NCBI GenBank assembly: GCA_024349765.1
Contig: AP026074.1
Location: forward strand, 434,001 to 498,000
DNA: 64,000 nucleotides
Source: Streptomyces nigrescens
GTDB lineage: Bacteria > Actinomycetota > Actinomycetes > Streptomycetales > Streptomycetaceae
Direction: 5' to 3'
The number at the start of each line of letters is the position of its first letter. Position 1 is the stretch's first letter. Positions 1-8,083 of the stretch are shown here, in pieces. The position numbers were made by a program, and so were the translations under genes. The notes under the pieces were generated by a model. It had not been told where the DNA came from and ran no database searches. It saw only the letters and a list, made by a program, of their open reading frames with translations.

Positions 1-95
1 ACCAGCGCCTGACCGGGCGCCGGTTCGGGCAGGTCCATCTCGACCAGGCGTAGCCGGTCGTATCCCCCGTGTTCCCGGTACTGGATCCCGTACAT
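1..95 (-). CDS. Quinone oxidoreductase / MDR alcohol dehydrogenase, N-terminus only
   Basis: The gene runs off the left edge; only the first 31 codons are present. The N-terminus starts MYGIQYREHGGYDRLRLVEM and continues with a PEPAPGQALV segment, which is the usual opening of the GroES-like fold of NADPH:quinone oxidoreductases in the medium-chain dehydrogenase family. ATG at 93-95 is preceded by a purine-rich ribosome site (GGAGAGAGGG). It lies downstream of the Rrf2 regulator on the same strand, and the 120-base gap holds a near-copy of the palindrome found upstream of that regulator, so it is the probable target gene. Catalytic and cofactor-binding parts are outside the window. Confidence 0.7.
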   Translation of the reverse strand, partial: MYGIQYREHGGYDRLRLVEMDLPEPAPGQAL

Positions 96-117
96 GGGAC
101 TTCCCTCTCTCCTCCAA

Positions 118-136
118 CAGAACAACTTCTGTTACA
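118..136. promoter_or_regulatory. Operator-like palindrome before the oxidoreductase gene
   Basis: AACAGAA and TTCTGTT form a perfect 7-bp inverted repeat around CAAC (116-133). The 19 bases 118-136 match 16 of 19 bases of the site at 671-689 upstream of the Rrf2-family gene. This is the probable binding site through which that regulator controls the oxidoreductase. Confidence 0.65.
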
Positions 137-218
137 ACAAAGGTCATGAAAAGCGAGCGGTGAAAGGCAACCGGTGGAAGAAGACTGGCCCCGGTTGAGG
201 CAGATCCATGGGGTAGGT

Positions 219-656
219 CTATGTCGACGGGGCGGCCAGCGTCTCGCGCAACATGTCCTCGATCGTCGTCCGGCCCAGTGCGCTCCGCGCTGCGTCCTCG
301 GCTTCGTCGTAAGCCTGGCGCAGCGCGGGTCGGATGCCCGCGCCGACCGGGCACTTCGGGTTCGGGGCGTTCCGGTGCAGGCCGAACAAGGGCTCGTCCT
401 CGACTGCTTGGAGGACTTCCAGCAAGGTGATCTCGCCCGGATCGCGGGCCAGCCGCCACCCGGCCCCCGCCCCATGACGGACCTCAACCAGCCCGGCGTC
501 GCGCAACCCGCCCAGACAGCGCCGAATGACGACCGGATTCGTGTTCACGCTCTCGGCGGCCTGTTCCGACGTCACCAACTCCCGGCCTCGCCGATGGACC
601 AAGGCCATCCAGACCAAGACATGGACGGCGACGGTAAGTCTGCTGTTCGCGGCCAT
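219..656 (-). CDS. Rrf2-family transcriptional regulator (YwnA-like)
   Basis: A 145-residue Rrf2/BadM-type winged-helix repressor. The N-terminus MAANSRLTVAVHVLVWMAL is the usual first helix; residues 29-60 (VTSEQAAESVNTNPVVIRRC) form the helix-turn-helix, followed by the wing GAGAGWRLARDP and the conserved ITLLEVLQAVE segment. Only one cysteine lies in the C-terminal region (PKCPVG), not the three needed to hold an iron-sulfur cluster, so it is more like the redox- or ligand-sensing YwnA branch than IscR or NsrR. It is followed on the same strand by a quinone oxidoreductase gene, and similar palindromes precede both genes, implying autoregulation plus control of the enzyme. Confidence 0.85.
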   Translation of the reverse strand: MAANSRLTVAVHVLVWMALVHRRGRELVTSEQAAESVNTNPVVIRRCLGGLRDAGLVEVRHGAGAGWRLARDPGEITLLEVLQAVEDEPLFGLHRNAPNPKCPVGAGIRPALRQAYDEAEDAARSALGRTTIEDMLRETLAAPST

Positions 657-670
657 CGGTCCTCCTTTGA

Positions 671-689
671 AAGAACAATTTCAGTTACA
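671..689. promoter_or_regulatory. Operator-like site before the Rrf2 regulator
   Basis: AAGAACAATTTCAGTTACA matches the site at 118-136 at 16 of 19 positions and lies 15-33 bases upstream of the regulator's start codon at 656. Two copies of one motif, one in front of the regulator and one in front of the oxidoreductase, indicate a small regulon with autoregulation. Confidence 0.65.
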
Positions 690-832
690 TAGGGAGATCG
701 TCAAGGGCACTCGTGTCTCCAACTCAGCCCCATGTCGCGATGGTTGCGAAGGAAGGCGGCGGGCTCGCCCCTTGATGTCTGCCGACCGCTCGGCAGTGGT
801 CCTACGTTCAGAGGGGCTGCGCCGGACGGTAC

Positions 833-1381
833 TCAGGCCAAGAGCAGCCTGGTCGCCGCGTCGAGCACGTCGGCGCGGCTGCGTGGGCCGTGGTCGGCCG
901 CCAGGAAGTGTTTGCCGACGGCGAGCGAGAAGGCGAGCATGCTGCGGGCCTCGACTTCGTCCTGGTCCTTGCAGAACGTGCTGAACAACGAACGCGCGTA
1001 TTCCATCCGGCGGTTGTCGACGCGGCGGAGGCGCTGGGCGACGGCCGGGTCGCGCCGCGCCCAGTCCCGGACGGCAAGGTCGATCGGCAGCAAGGTGTCG
1101 GAGAAGGTGAGCGCGCCCGCACGCCGTACCTTGTCCCGGGCGTCGCCGCCTTCGGTCTCGACGCGTTCGATCACCTCATCGGTACTCATCCGCTCCCAAC
1201 TGTCGAGCATCTCCTCCAGCAGTGCACCCCGGTCCTTGAAGTGCCAGTAGAAGCCGCCTCGGGTAACCCCCAATGCCTTGGCCAGCGGCTCGACCCGCAC
1301 GGCGCCGGGACCGCCCGCGGCAAGGGCCCGCAGCCCGGCTTCGATCCACGTACTGCGCGGGGTGCGCGTCGGTGCCGCCAT
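833..1381 (-). CDS. TetR-family transcriptional regulator
   Basis: A 182-residue protein with a TetR DNA-binding domain at residues 8-55: WIEAGLRALAAGGPGAVRVE, then LAKALGVTRGGFYWHFKDRG, the typical helix-turn-helix ending in the FYWHF motif. The C-terminal ligand domain is unassigned but resembles the group with DLAVRDWARRDP and an RRVDNRRMEYARSLF helix. ATG at 1379-1381. A perfect 22-bp palindrome lies upstream at 1451-1472. The divergent side once encoded a DUF2867-like protein, now a remnant, and then the gene at 1594, so the regulator has probably lost part of its regulon. Confidence 0.88.
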   Translation of the reverse strand: MAAPTRTPRSTWIEAGLRALAAGGPGAVRVEPLAKALGVTRGGFYWHFKDRGALLEEMLDSWERMSTDEVIERVETEGGDARDKVRRAGALTFSDTLLPIDLAVRDWARRDPAVAQRLRRVDNRRMEYARSLFSTFCKDQDEVEARSMLAFSLAVGKHFLAADHGPRSRADVLDAATRLLLA

Positions 1382-1450
1382 CGGTTTCTCCTCGGTGTTG
1401 TCGTCTCCGCCACGGAGTCTGCCTCCTCCGGCGTGCGACTGCTACGCTCC

Positions 1451-1472
1451 ATCCATACACCACTGTATGGAT
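1451..1472. promoter_or_regulatory. 22-bp palindromic TetR operator
   Basis: ATCCATACA and TGTATGGAT are perfect 9-bp arms around CCAC. The site lies between the TetR start (1381) and the ATG at 1483 of the divergent remnant, as expected for a TetR operator controlling both directions. Confidence 0.75.
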
Positions 1473-1482
1473 GAGGTGGCTC

Positions 1483-1601
1483 ATGACGCTCCCGCATGCC
1501 CCGCGCACCTCCCGGCCTTGGCCCGTCCATGGCTCACCAGCGGTTTCCGGCTGCGAGACGTCCGGGTCACTCCCATGTCCCTGAGGAGTAGCGATGATTG
1601 A
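1483..1601 (+). pseudogene. Remnant of a DUF2867-like gene, frameshifted and truncated
   Basis: From the ATG at 1483 the first frame reads MTLPHAPRTSRPWPV; shifting frame at about 1530 continues with SGFRLRDVRVTP. Together these resemble the N-terminus typical of actinobacterial DUF2867 proteins (a TSRPW segment followed by FRLEDVW and TP). The match stops after about 38 residues and nothing of the remaining domain follows. A Shine-Dalgarno-like GAGGTGG lies just before the ATG, and the TetR operator lies 11 bases upstream, so this was the regulator's divergent target. The family assignment is from memory of the conserved N-terminus. Confidence 0.5.
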
Positions 1602-2097
1602 TGCCACGTCACCACCGCAGGTCCCGGGTCGGGTGCGTCATGTCCCGGTGCCAACCGACGCGCAGCGGATCAGTACTCTCGACCGGATCGACTACGAGAA
1701 CGCCCTGCTCGCCGACCTCGGCCCGACGGAGGACCGCACCGCCGAGCAATGGGCGCGAACGGTCCTGGAAGAAGCACCTCGTGACATGCGGCGGGCCCTC
1801 ACTCAGGGCTGGACCGCACTCGGTCTGCAGCTCGGCCCGGCCCTGTCCGAAGGATGCGTGCTCGGCTGGCCGGTGCGGCACAGCACTCCGGACTCCGTGC
1901 TCCTCTCCACCAGCTCCACCCTCGGGCTGCACGGCCAGCTTGTCTTCCAACGCCTGCCAGGAGAACTGCTGTTCGCCTCCTTCATCCAACTGGAGGGCGA
2001 CGCCGCACGCGCCCTGTGGGCTTCGGTCGAAGGCCGCCACCCCGATGCCATGCACCGGCTTCTCGACCGAGCCATATCCCGGACCACCCCGGCCTGA
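1594..2097 (+). CDS. Conserved actinobacterial protein of unknown function
   Basis: A 167-residue soluble protein without signal peptide or membrane segment. Recognisable blocks are STLDRIDYENALLADLGP, EQWARTVLEEAPRDMRRAL, VLGWPVRHSTPDSVLLSTSS and LLFASFIQLEGDAARALWAS. The hydrophobic beta-rich centre suggests a lipid- or ligand-binding fold of the SRPBCC type, but this is a guess. Proteins of this look commonly sit beside TetR regulators in actinobacteria. ATG at 1594 has GAGGAG 10 bases upstream. It may have been the second gene of the operon headed by the broken DUF2867-like gene. Confidence 0.7.
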   Translation: MIDATSPPQVPGRVRHVPVPTDAQRISTLDRIDYENALLADLGPTEDRTAEQWARTVLEEAPRDMRRALTQGWTALGLQLGPALSEGCVLGWPVRHSTPDSVLLSTSSTLGLHGQLVFQRLPGELLFASFIQLEGDAARALWASVEGRHPDAMHRLLDRAISRTTPA

Positions 2098-2283
2098 CCA
2101 CATCACCACAACACGCCGATCGGCGGGGCGGCGATGCGGCGGCAGGCGGGCGCCGGAGCGGCCAGCCGGCTGCGATCCCGCCGGTTCGGAACGGTCTCTG
2201 TGCTCCACCCGGTCGGCGCGTTGGTGCTACCGGTGCGCACCCCGACGGCAATTGACCCGACGTCAGACCTGTACCGCGGCCGA

Positions 2284-2306
2284 TTGTCAGTGGGTCCTGT
2301 CATAGT
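2284..2306 (+). promoter_or_regulatory. RecA-NDp / PafBC-type DNA-damage promoter, probably leaderless
   Basis: TTGTCAGTGG at 2284-2293 is an exact match to the -35-side element of the RecA-independent DNA-damage promoter of actinobacteria, the motif recognised with PafBC. Seven bases later CATAGT (2301-2306) keeps the A at position 2 and T at position 6 of a -10 hexamer. Transcription would start about 7 bases on, at or next to the ATG at 2314, giving a leaderless mRNA; no Shine-Dalgarno sequence is visible. The match is by eye. Confidence 0.65.
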
Positions 2307-2313
2307 CGACGGC

Positions 2314-3168
2314 ATGACGACTCCGCTTGTGTGGGTGTCCGCCGCGCGCGGCTATGAACTGGCGCTGGACGGCACGACGTTGAGGTGCCGCAGGACCGAT
2401 GGACGGGACGTGAAGTCCCCGCCGAAGGGCGTGCTCGCCGACCCGGTCGGCGAGCGGTTCGCCGCGCTGCGGGACCGGTTGGTGCGGCATGAGGAGGAGT
2501 GCCGGGACACCGTGGAGTCGTGGTTGCTGAGCGGGGTGCCGGTGCCGGCCGGGCTGCTTGCCCGGATATGGCAGGATCCGGGCTGGCGGTCCTGCCTGGA
2601 GCATCTGGTGGTGCACACCGACGGGCGCACCGGGCTGCTGGTGGACGTCGCCGAGGACGGGCGGGTGTCCGTACGGGACGAGAGCGGCCTCCTGTACGGG
2701 CCGCCGGCCGGCGCCTCCGTCACGCTGCTGCACCCCGCCCTGCTCGGCGATCTCGGGCCGTGGCACCGCCTCCTGGAGGCGCATGGCGTCGCACAGGGCT
2801 GGGCGCAGCTGGACCGGCGGGTGTACCGACGGCCGGAGGGGACGGATCCGCAGGCGACCGGTATCGACGCCTTCGAGGGCGAGCCGTTCACGGCGCAGTG
2901 GCGTGCCAGGATGAACGCCCTGGAGAACGGCTTCGTCGTGCGGGGCGGCTTCGCCGTCGCCAAGTTCGCCGAGCGGTTTCTCCGGATGGAGGCGCGCTGC
3001 TGGGTGGGGGAGGCCGACCCCGGGGCGTCCGAGGAGGCCGGACGGCTCCTATGGGTCGACGAGGCCGAACATCCGGTAGCCGTCGGCACGTTGGGACCGG
3101 TTGCCTGGTCCGAGGGGCTGCGGATGGCGGAACTGATCTACGGGGGAGCGACGAACGATGACGCGTGA
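2314..3168 (+). CDS. Stand-alone DUF4132-type protein
   Basis: A 284-residue protein that begins MTTPLVWVSAARGYELALDG. Residues 33-80 (SPPKGVLADP, then LRDRLVRHEEECRDTVESWL and a PGWRSCLEHLVV segment) resemble the core of the DUF4132/MolR-like domain, normally the C-terminal part of a protein of a thousand residues or more; here it is a separate polypeptide. Function is unknown; in other bacteria DUF4132 genes lie beside MoxR-type AAA ATPases and vWA proteins. The start at 2314 is chosen because it fits the damage-type promoter directly upstream. It overlaps the next gene by 11 bases, implying translational coupling and a complex. Confidence 0.75.
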   Translation: MTTPLVWVSAARGYELALDGTTLRCRRTDGRDVKSPPKGVLADPVGERFAALRDRLVRHEEECRDTVESWLLSGVPVPAGLLARIWQDPGWRSCLEHLVVHTDGRTGLLVDVAEDGRVSVRDESGLLYGPPAGASVTLLHPALLGDLGPWHRLLEAHGVAQGWAQLDRRVYRRPEGTDPQATGIDAFEGEPFTAQWRARMNALENGFVVRGGFAVAKFAERFLRMEARCWVGEADPGASEEAGRLLWVDEAEHPVAVGTLGPVAWSEGLRMAELIYGGATNDDA

Positions 3169-6100
3169 AGCGCACGTGAGGGGCGAAGGGGGCGCCGCGG
3201 CGGCCGCGGACGAGCCGGCAGCGGTGCTGGATGCGGCGCTGGCGGCGGGGTTGGCGCCCGTAGGAGCGCCGGACGGGGAGCCGATCACCGCCCGGCGCTA
3301 CGACCATCCCCATCTCGGTGGGCGGCCGGTGGTCCGGCTGACCGGGCATGCGGTGGCGCCCGTCGAGGACCGGCTGCTGGCCGACCTCGGATTCTCCGCC
3401 CCGGAGGCCGGGGACCCGGTGGCGTCGGGGCAGCGCCCGCAGCCGCGCTACCCGGCGTGGGCGCTGGTGCACGACCTCGCGCACGCCGAGGTCGCGCTGG
3501 CCGCCGGGGTGGAGATGGCACGGGCCGGGCGGCTGGCCGTCCCCAAACCGGGGCCCGCGCTGGAGAGGTTCCAGGCGATCGCCGCGACACTTCCCGATGA
3601 CCACCTGCCCGTGTACTGGGAGGAGGTCGGCCGGATCTTCCTCGCCGCCGGGCGGGACAAACAGGCCACGATGATGTTCGGCCGGGCGCGGACGGCGGAC
3701 CGGCAGGCCACGGGGCCCGTCGCCGACCCGGCCCGGCGCCGCGCGGTGTTCCTGGAGTTCGCGCTGGCCGGGGCGCTGTCGGCCAAGGACATCAAGGCGT
3801 ACGTCACCGAGCTGAGCCGGCGGCCCGACCCCGTCGAGGCGTACCGCGAGCTGTGGGAGCTGGCCGTACGGCGGACGACGGGCGGGCTCGCGCCCTGGCC
3901 CGAGATGCTCAAGCAGATCGCCAAGCTCGCCAAGGCCGCGGGGCGCGAGGTCGTCACCGAGCACCGGCTGCTGCTGGAGGGCCTGGTGGACGCGCCGGCA
4001 CTGTGGCGGGTGGCGGACGGGTTCTGGACGGCGCAGCGCACGCTGCTGCTGCCCGTGGTCGCCGGTTCCGTCGTGCTGAAGCGGCGGTTGCTGTGGCGGC
4101 TGACCGCGGTGCCGCGCTCAAGGATGGACGCCTGGTGGTGCGCCCTGCTGGAGGAGACCGGCGCGCTGGACGAGCTGGCCGGTGATACGGGCAACTGGCT
4201 GTCCGCGATGCTCGGCCGGTACGGCGACCGCGGTGCCGCCGCCCCCGAAGAGCTGCTGCGGCTGGTTCCGGCGCTGGCGGACCGTATCCGGGAAGCGGGG
4301 ACGCCCGTACGGTTCGACGCCGGCGAGCCGGATGAGTACCACAGCATCGATGCCGTCGCCCTGTGCCGCTGCCTGGAGGCGGGCGTCCCCGTGGCGGACC
4401 CCGGCCCGAAGGCCTCGCTGACCAACTGGCAAGGGCCCGCCCGCGTCGATCTGCGGTCCCTCACCGACGACACCCGCTTCGGGCCGGTGCTGGCCCGGTC
4501 CGTTCCCACCGGTGGAGGCGAGTTCCGCTCCCTGTGGGGGACGAAAGCCCTGCGGCCCCTCCTGGGCAAGACCGTCGGCGCGCGACTTGGGCAAGCACGG
4601 TCGGGCGGCCTGGAGGACGCCAGGACGGCCGTGCGCTGGCTGGGCGAAAACATCCGAGCGGACATGCTGACGGGGATACCGGACCTGGCCACCCGGATCG
4701 AGGACCTCGACATGGTGACGCCGCTGACCCGTACGCTGCGCGCGGGCATCCTGGACGAGCTGGGCTGGGCCGCCCTGGACGAGGCCGCCGCCGAGCTCAA
4801 GGGCGACAGCTGGTGCTGGGCGAGCTGGCCCGTGCTGGTGGTGCACGACCGCAGAAAGGCCATGGCGATAGGGCCCGGCGGCCGCATCGCCGAACACCGG
4901 CTGCGGGTCCCGCGCGGAGCCGACAAGTTCGACTACGACGTCAAGGTCTTCTTCTCCGACGGCCAGTTCCTGGTCTGCCACTTCGTCAACGGCCGCCAGA
5001 TGCACTACTGGTCGGACACACCGGAGGAGCTGTTCTCCGTACGGCCCAGGCTGTGGGAGTCGCTCTACTACGAGCGGGAGCAGCTCGGCTACACCTTCAT
5101 GGCGCCGAGCGGACGAAGGTTCATGGGCCACAAGGTCCTCGGCCCCGGCGAGAAGCGGGTCGGTCCGAACGGCCAGATGTTCCACGACGGCCGGGACTTC
5201 TGGTGGCACGCCACCGACGAGCTGGACTCGCAGGTGCACCGCGTCGACCTGGCGACCGGTGAGCTGACCGACGCCGAACTGCCGGAATTCTTCGATCCGT
5301 CGCTGCTCGGCAAGGACGAGCATTGGCGCTTCGATTCCTCATGGCTGGCGCCGCTGCCGTACGGCGTTACGGGGTCACCGCTGGGCAGCGACGGCAGGCA
5401 CGTGGGGCTGCGCGTTGCCGAGGACCGGGCCACCGGACGGGTCCGCTATCACCGCATCGACGGCGTCCAGGGCGTGTTCGACGGGTCCGGCGGCACGGCG
5501 GTGTGGGGGCTGCTGGACATCCCGGGATCCGCGAAGCCACTGGTCCTGAGCGGGGGTCTCAGGCGGTACGACCCGGTGGTGGCCCGCGACGCCGAAACGG
5601 GCGAGCAGTACTGGGCGGCGCAACGGACGAACTACGGCTACACGCGCCACGATCCGTCCCCGGTGGCCGCCGGGACGCGGCTCATGCCGCCGTCCGCCTT
5701 CTGGCACTTCCTCAAGCCCCGCGATCCCGCCGGATCGGCGGCGCTGCGGGAGGTCTCCGAGGACACGGCGCGACGTCTGCTGAAGGCCGCCGCCACCTCC
5801 GAGGAAGCGCTGCGGACCGCCGTCGCGAAGCTGCTGCCCGAGGTCGGTCATCCGCTGCTCATACGGGGCGTCATCGGGTGCGTCCAGGAGGCCGCCGCAA
5901 CGGCCCGTTCCCACAACGCACTCCTGCGCCGCCTGAAACGCGTCGAGTACCCGCGGCTCAAGGTACGGGAACGGGATCTGGGCGGGGCGCTGGAGGGGCT
6001 GCTCAGCCGATACACCACCGGGGACGAGGGCGGGGTGGCGCAGATCGAACTCGCCTCGGCGTTCCTGGCCGGCACGATCGGCGGCGACAGCGGGAGGGAG

Positions 6101-6841
6101 CAATGGCGGGAGTACCCGAGTGCGGTCGACTGGACCGAGCTGCCCGGCCGGATCGGCGGTCTCGCGGTCCGTGCGGTCAGTGCCGTCACCGGCCCCGCAC
6201 ACAGCCGGGCACTCCTGCGGCTGCTCCGCTTCTGGGCCGTCTCGCCCCTCGCCGAACCCGGGCTGCAACGCGGTCTGTTGAAGGGCGAGGAGCCTGGCGC
6301 GGTGTCCGGGGAGAACGGCAGCCTGCTGCCGCTGCACAGCGCCATCCGTAACGGCTCGTGGGCCCGGTCCCTCGCCGTCGCCGACGAGGAGCTCTGCGTG
6401 TTCCTGCAACGGGGGACCGTGCCGCACCCCGACGGTGTCGTCGACATCCGTCCGGTGCCCGACGGCTGGGCCACGCCCGAGCGGCTCCAGCGGCTGGTGG
6501 ACGAAGCGGAGCGCAGCGGCCCGGTCCCCTTCGAGCCCGGCGAGGCCGACCGGCTCGCCGATGCCACCGGTCTTGACCGCGGCGCTGCGGCCCTGCTCCT
6601 GGCCGGTCTGCCGCACATCGAGGGCGAAGGCCGCGACTTCCTCCCCACGGCGGTCCGCAAGGCCCTGGACCTGAAGGTGACCGAAGCCCAGACCGGTCGC
6701 GACCGGCTGCTGCGGATACGCCCGGTCGCCCGGCTGGAGCTCTACGACGCCGCCATGCCCGACGACCCCGCCGACCTGTGGGACCAGGCCGCGACGGCCG
6801 ACCGGCTGGCGCGGGCGTGGAAAGAGGTGGCGCCTGGATGA
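3158..6841 (+). CDS. Large (1227 aa) partner of the DUF4132-type protein, unknown function
   Basis: No signal peptide or membrane segment. Residues about 80-430 are helical and repeat-like (PVYWEEVGRIFLAAGRDKQA resembles a TPR/HEAT unit). Residues about 540-830 are rich in short beta-strands and aromatic turns (DGQFLVCHFVNGRQMHYWSD, FHDGRDFWWHATDELDSQVH, FDGSGGTAVWGLLD), like a beta-propeller. The C-terminal 400 residues are again helical. The start overlaps the DUF4132-type gene by 11 bases. Large propeller proteins next to DUF4132 and MoxR/vWA genes have been described as parts of NTP-dependent conflict or chaperone-like systems, but no AAA or vWA gene is present here, so the role is open. 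Codon use is uniform and no frameshift is seen. Confidence 0.75.
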   Translation: MTREAHVRGEGGAAAAADEPAAVLDAALAAGLAPVGAPDGEPITARRYDHPHLGGRPVVRLTGHAVAPVEDRLLADLGFSAPEAGDPVASGQRPQPRYPAWALVHDLAHAEVALAAGVEMARAGRLAVPKPGPALERFQAIAATLPDDHLPVYWEEVGRIFLAAGRDKQATMMFGRARTADRQATGPVADPARRRAVFLEFALAGALSAKDIKAYVTELSRRPDPVEAYRELWELAVRRTTGGLAPWPEMLKQIAKLAKAAGREVVTEHRLLLEGLVDAPALWRVADGFWTAQRTLLLPVVAGSVVLKRRLLWRLTAVPRSRMDAWWCALLEETGALDELAGDTGNWLSAMLGRYGDRGAAAPEELLRLVPALADRIREAGTPVRFDAGEPDEYHSIDAVALCRCLEAGVPVADPGPKASLTNWQGPARVDLRSLTDDTRFGPVLARSVPTGGGEFRSLWGTKALRPLLGKTVGARLGQARSGGLEDARTAVRWLGENIRADMLTGIPDLATRIEDLDMVTPLTRTLRAGILDELGWAALDEAAAELKGDSWCWASWPVLVVHDRRKAMAIGPGGRIAEHRLRVPRGADKFDYDVKVFFSDGQFLVCHFVNGRQMHYWSDTPEELFSVRPRLWESLYYEREQLGYTFMAPSGRRFMGHKVLGPGEKRVGPNGQMFHDGRDFWWHATDELDSQVHRVDLATGELTDAELPEFFDPSLLGKDEHWRFDSSWLAPLPYGVTGSPLGSDGRHVGLRVAEDRATGRVRYHRIDGVQGVFDGSGGTAVWGLLDIPGSAKPLVLSGGLRRYDPVVARDAETGEQYWAAQRTNYGYTRHDPSPVAAGTRLMPPSAFWHFLKPRDPAGSAALREVSEDTARRLLKAAATSEEALRTAVAKLLPEVGHPLLIRGVIGCVQEAAATARSHNALLRRLKRVEYPRLKVRERDLGGALEGLLSRYTTGDEGGVAQIELASAFLAGTIGGDSGREQWREYPSAVDWTELPGRIGGLAVRAVSAVTGPAHSRALLRLLRFWAVSPLAEPGLQRGLLKGEEPGAVSGENGSLLPLHSAIRNGSWARSLAVADEELCVFLQRGTVPHPDGVVDIRPVPDGWATPERLQRLVDEAERSGPVPFEPGEADRLADATGLDRGAAALLLAGLPHIEGEGRDFLPTAVRKALDLKVTEAQTGRDRLLRIRPVARLELYDAAMPDDPADLWDQAATADRLARAWKEVAPG

Positions 6842-6854
6842 GGATGAGACCGGC

Positions 6855-6870
6855 TCCCCCGTGCGGGGGA
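6855..6870 (+). terminator. Short hairpin after the DUF4132 cassette
   Basis: TCCCCC, loop GTGC, GGGGGA, 14 bases after the stop codon. There is no T tract, which is common for streptomycete terminators. A six-pair stem is weak evidence. Confidence 0.35.
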
Positions 6871-6944
6871 AGGATCGGTGCCCTGGCCACCTCGGAGGAT
6901 GAGCGATCTTCCGTCCCGGGCTCGATGCCTTCGAACGCGGGCCC

Positions 6945-7355
6945 ATGGAACCGTGTCTCTTGATCAGAATCTGGGCGGACAAGGACAAGTTCCGGAAGTG
7001 GTACGCGGTCGGCGGCGGTCCGTACCTGTTCGTACTCAGCGGCCTGGCACTGCTGGTGGGCATCCTGGCGTTGAGCCTGGTCCGGCCGTGGGGTCTGGTG
7101 TTCCCGAGCTGGACCCCGTTCCTCGCCGGGTGCAGAGTTCCGCGCCGGACGCTGGCCGCCACGGCCTTCACCGTCTCGGCCTTTCTCCTCCTCTACACCC
7201 TCTGGGCAGCTGCGCAGACGATCAAAGACTTCGACGACGACGGCATTTTCCGCCCCTGGATCGTCGTCTACGGCATCCCGCAGTTCCTGGTGTGGGGCGT
7301 CGGCTTGGCCATCGCCGCACTCTCCTACCGCCGCCGCACATCAACCGGGCGCTGA
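6945..7355 (+). CDS. Small membrane protein, possibly N-terminally truncated
   Basis: A 136-residue protein with three hydrophobic segments at about residues 25-47 (GPYLFVLSGLALLVGILALS), 70-90 (TAFTVSAFLLLYTLWAAA) and 107-127 (IVVYGIPQFLVWGVGLAIAA), ending in an arginine-rich tail YRRRTSTGR. The VRPWG and RVPRR segments recall the C-terminal part of larger streptomycete membrane proteins of unknown function, so this may be a fragment. The ATG at 6945 has no convincing ribosome site, and in-frame sequence opens only after a stop at about 6900. Function unknown. Confidence 0.5.
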   Translation: MEPCLLIRIWADKDKFRKWYAVGGGPYLFVLSGLALLVGILALSLVRPWGLVFPSWTPFLAGCRVPRRTLAATAFTVSAFLLLYTLWAAAQTIKDFDDDGIFRPWIVVYGIPQFLVWGVGLAIAALSYRRRTSTGR

Positions 7356-7411
7356 GGACTGTCCGGCGGGTCACGAACGAAGCCAGCGCGCCCGGGGCAC
7401 TCCGCACGCGG

Positions 7412-7972
7412 TCACGGGCTTGACTCATCGCCAAGACCCGCGGATCGGTGCGGTTGTCGCCCGCTGCTCCGGCACCATCGGATCTCGCCCTCGTGCCATG
7501 CGTCGGTGGGCATGAGCCCGGCGGCGGTGGCGACGGCAGTCGATGCCTGATGTTCGGGGTGGATGTGGGCGATGACGGTCTGCACGGGCTGCCGACTGAG
7601 CCAGTCGACGAGCCCTCGGGCCGCTTCGGTGGCGATGCCTCGTCCCTGCCACGGGGTCCCCACGACCCAGGCGATCTCGGCGGCGGTGCCCTGGCCGGAG
7701 GGGCTGACCGTCGCCTGGACCGTGCCCGTCAGGCAGCCCTCGTCACGGAGCCAAATCACCCAGTTCAGCCAGGAGACGGCCGGATCGGGTGAGCCCGCGG
7801 TCAGCCGCTGGTAGCGCGAGCGCAGGGCTTGTGGGGTGTCCGGGGTGCCGCCGATGAAGGTGTGCAGAGCCGGATCGGACAGCACCGCGGCCATCTCCTC
7901 GGCGTGCTCGACGCGAAGGGGCAGCAGGTCCAGCCGCGCAGTCCTGAAGGCCCGGGCGTTGAGGGTGCTCAT
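7412..7972 (-). CDS. GNAT-family N-acetyltransferase
   Basis: A 186-residue acetyl-CoA-dependent acetyltransferase of the RimJ/RimL-like group. The N-terminal strand TARLDLLPLRVEHAEEMAAV is typical; the acetyl-CoA pyrophosphate loop is GTPWQGRGIATEAARGLVDW (Q-x-R-G-x-A form) at about residues 115-134, and HIHPEHQASTAVATAAGL gives the final helix that carries the conserved substitution of residues near the CoA. The start at 7972 is chosen over an upstream in-frame ATG (8056) because GAGGGGG precedes it at good spacing and the family alignment begins there. Substrate cannot be predicted. Confidence 0.82.
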   Translation of the reverse strand: MSTLNARAFRTARLDLLPLRVEHAEEMAAVLSDPALHTFIGGTPDTPQALRSRYQRLTAGSPDPAVSWLNWVIWLRDEGCLTGTVQATVSPSGQGTAAEIAWVVGTPWQGRGIATEAARGLVDWLSRQPVQTVIAHIHPEHQASTAVATAAGLMPTDAWHEGEIRWCRSSGRQPHRSAGLGDESSP

Positions 7973-8083
7973 GCCGCGTCCCCCTCGAAACGCTCGACGC
8001 AATGGCCGAGTTCGCAGCGGGCGCCCTCCCGGGCCCGATCCACAGGTCTTGCGCATTTTTCCACGGCCGGGCGGTCCGGCTCC

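Noticed and set aside
5375-7171. A 598-codon minus-strand open frame under the large DUF4132 partner
   Set aside because: Antisense shadow; no ribosome site, and the plus strand has normal codon use throughout.
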